NCBI GenBank assembly: GCA_023432995.1
Contig: JAEZES010000133.1
Span: forward strand, 1-6,487
DNA length: 6,487 bases
Origin: Pseudomonadota bacterium
Lineage (GTDB): Bacteria > Pseudomonadota > Alphaproteobacteria > Sphingomonadales > Sphingomonadaceae
Reading direction: 5' to 3'
Shown here: one piece after another, positions 5,306-6,487 of the stretch
Numbering within the stretch: position 1 is the first letter of the stretch
Layout: the number at the start of each line of letters is the position of its first letter
Notes under the pieces: model-generated
What the model was told of the DNA's origin: nothing
Databases searched by the model: none
The model's input: only the letters and a program-made list of their open reading frames with translations
Made by a program: the position numbers and the translations under genes

Positions 5306-6487
5306 ATGACTTTCGAATCTCTCGGGCTTTCGCAGCCCGTCCTGCAGGCGCTCGAGCTCAAGGGCTACGATCAGCCGACGCCGATCCAGGCGCAGGCGAT
5401 CCCGCACGTGCTGCAGGGCCGCGACCTGCTCGGCATCGCCCAGACCGGCACCGGCAAGACCGCGGCGTTCGTGCTGCCGTCGATCGACCGGCTGGCCGCC
5501 GCCAATCGCCGGCCGAAGCCGCGCACCTGCCGCATGCTGGTGCTGGCGCCGACGCGCGAGCTCGCCGGACAGATCGCCGACTCGGCGCGCGAATACGGCC
5601 GCTTCAGCCACCTCAAGGTGGTCACCGTGTTCGGCGGCACCTCGGTCAACAAGAACCGCCAGGACGTCGCCCGCGGGGTCGATATCCTGATCGCCACTCC
5701 GGGCCGGCTGGTCGACCTGACCGAGCAGCGTGCGCTCGACCTGTCCGAGGTCGAGATCCTCGTGCTCGACGAGGCCGACCAGATGATGGACCTCGGCTTC
5801 ATCCACGCCTTGCGCGCGATCGTGCGGCTGATCCCGAAGCAGCGCCAGACGCTGTTCTTCTCGGCGACGATGCCGAAGGCGATCCGCGAGCTCGCCGGGC
5901 AGTACCTGAGCGATCCGGCGCAAGTTTCGGTCACCCCCGCGGCGACCACCGCCGAGCGGGTCGAGCAGTACGTCTGCTTCGTCGGCCAGGCCGAGAAGCA
6001 GGCGCTGCTGACCATGGCGCTGCGCAAGGGCCTGCAGTCGGGCGAGATGGACCGGGTGCTGGTGTTCACGCGCACCAAGCACGGCGCCGACCGGGTGGTG
6101 AAGAAGCTCGCCCAGTCGGGCCTCGCCGCCAACGCGATCCACGGCAACAAGAGCCAGCCGCAGCGCGAGCGCGCGCTCGACGAGTTCCGCCAGGGCCGCA
6201 TCAAGGTGCTGGTCGCGACCGACATCGCCGCGCGCGGGATCGACATCCCGGGCGTCAGCCACGTCGTCAATTTCGAGCTGCCCAACGTGCCCGAACAGTA
6301 CGTCCACCGCATCGGCCGCACCGCGCGCGCCGGGCGCGAGGGCGTCGCGGTCAGCTTCTGCGCACAGGACGAGCGCGACTACCTGCGCGACATTCAGCGG
6401 CTGACCAAGGTCACGCTCGACCAGGTGCCGCTGCCGCAGGGCCTGCGCGAGGAAGTCGCGGTGGTGGCCAAGCACGCCGAACCGGTC
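5306..6487 (+). CDS. rhlE: DEAD-box ATP-dependent RNA helicase, RhlE type (3' end outside window)
   Basis: The frame from ATG 5306 stays open through the right edge and gives 394 residues covering both RecA-like domains. Motifs in order: Q motif GYDQPTPIQ (20-28), Walker A AQTGTGKT (45-52), PTRELA (82-87), GG (110-111), TPGR (131-134), DEAD (155-158), SAT (186-188), LVFTRTK (252-258), VATDIAARGID (303-313) and HRIGRTARAG (334-343). All catalytic elements are intact. Such helicases unwind short RNA duplexes with ATP in ribosome assembly and RNA decay and are often cold-induced. The N-terminal MTFESLGLSQPVL strongly resembles E. coli RhlE, which fixes the start; an in-frame TTG at 5288 is less likely. 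The variable, usually basic C-terminal tail is cut off, so separation from other DEAD-box subfamilies is not absolute. The ribosome site is weak, with an unusual structured 243-base region upstream. Confidence 0.95.
   Translation, partial: MTFESLGLSQPVLQALELKGYDQPTPIQAQAIPHVLQGRDLLGIAQTGTGKTAAFVLPSIDRLAAANRRPKPRTCRMLVLAPTRELAGQIADSAREYGRFSHLKVVTVFGGTSVNKNRQDVARGVDILIATPGRLVDLTEQRALDLSEVEILVLDEADQMMDLGFIHALRAIVRLIPKQRQTLFFSATMPKAIRELAGQYLSDPAQVSVTPAATTAERVEQYVCFVGQAEKQALLTMALRKGLQSGEMDRVLVFTRTKHGADRVVKKLAQSGLAANAIHGNKSQPQRERALDEFRQGRIKVLVATDIAARGIDIPGVSHVVNFELPNVPEQYVHRIGRTARAGREGVAVSFCAQDERDYLRDIQRLTKVTLDQVPLPQGLREEVAVVAKHAEPV

Noticed and set aside
5108..6475. Long minus-strand reading frame opposite the helicase gene
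   Set aside because: Its translation shows no family motifs, whereas the plus strand encodes every DEAD-box motif in order.
1..6487. CRISPR array, tRNA, rRNA, insertion sequence or defence island
   Set aside because: No regularly spaced repeats, cloverleaf, transposase or defence-protein motif was seen on either strand.

Overview
The window is high-GC DNA (72% in a 60-base stretch counted at 2761-2820) with the compact layout of a free-living alphaproteobacterium. A sphingomonad (Sphingomonas/Erythrobacter type) is my best guess, from protein style and from two promoters matching EcfG, the general-stress sigma factor found only in Alphaproteobacteria. No database search was possible, so taxonomy is inference.

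Layout: (1) 1-707, the C-terminal part of glucose-6-phosphate isomerase (pgi), cut by the left edge. (2) 708-1657, a visibly lower-GC stretch with a small unrecognised lipoprotein and a secreted single-domain cupin. (3) 1654-1719, overlapping the cupin stop codon, a 22-codon remnant of the 5' end of an Old Yellow Enzyme (OYE) gene, 79% identical in DNA to the start of the intact OYE gene at 2362. (4) 1733-2278 on the minus strand, a Blc-type outer-membrane lipocalin. (5) 2362-3498, the intact FMN-dependent OYE-family oxidoreductase, divergent from blc. (6) 3563-5062, a soluble PAS / histidine kinase / receiver hybrid sensor kinase. (7) 5063-5305, a 243-base gap with several inverted repeats. 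(8) 5306 to the right edge, a DEAD-box RNA helicase (RhlE type), open at the edge.

The main regulatory observation is a pair of perfect GGAAC-N16-CGTT elements. One lies upstream of blc (minus strand, 2312 to 2288) and one upstream of the hybrid kinase (plus strand, 3506-3530). Both have the same spacing and sit right in front of a start codon, which points to general-stress control of envelope lipocalin and sensor kinase. The main structural observation is the OYE remnant: it suggests that a cupin-OYE gene pair was broken by a recombination or deletion event whose scar lies at about 1720-1732. I do not see a complete new multi-gene defence or biosynthetic system, CRISPR array, tRNA, rRNA or intact mobile element.
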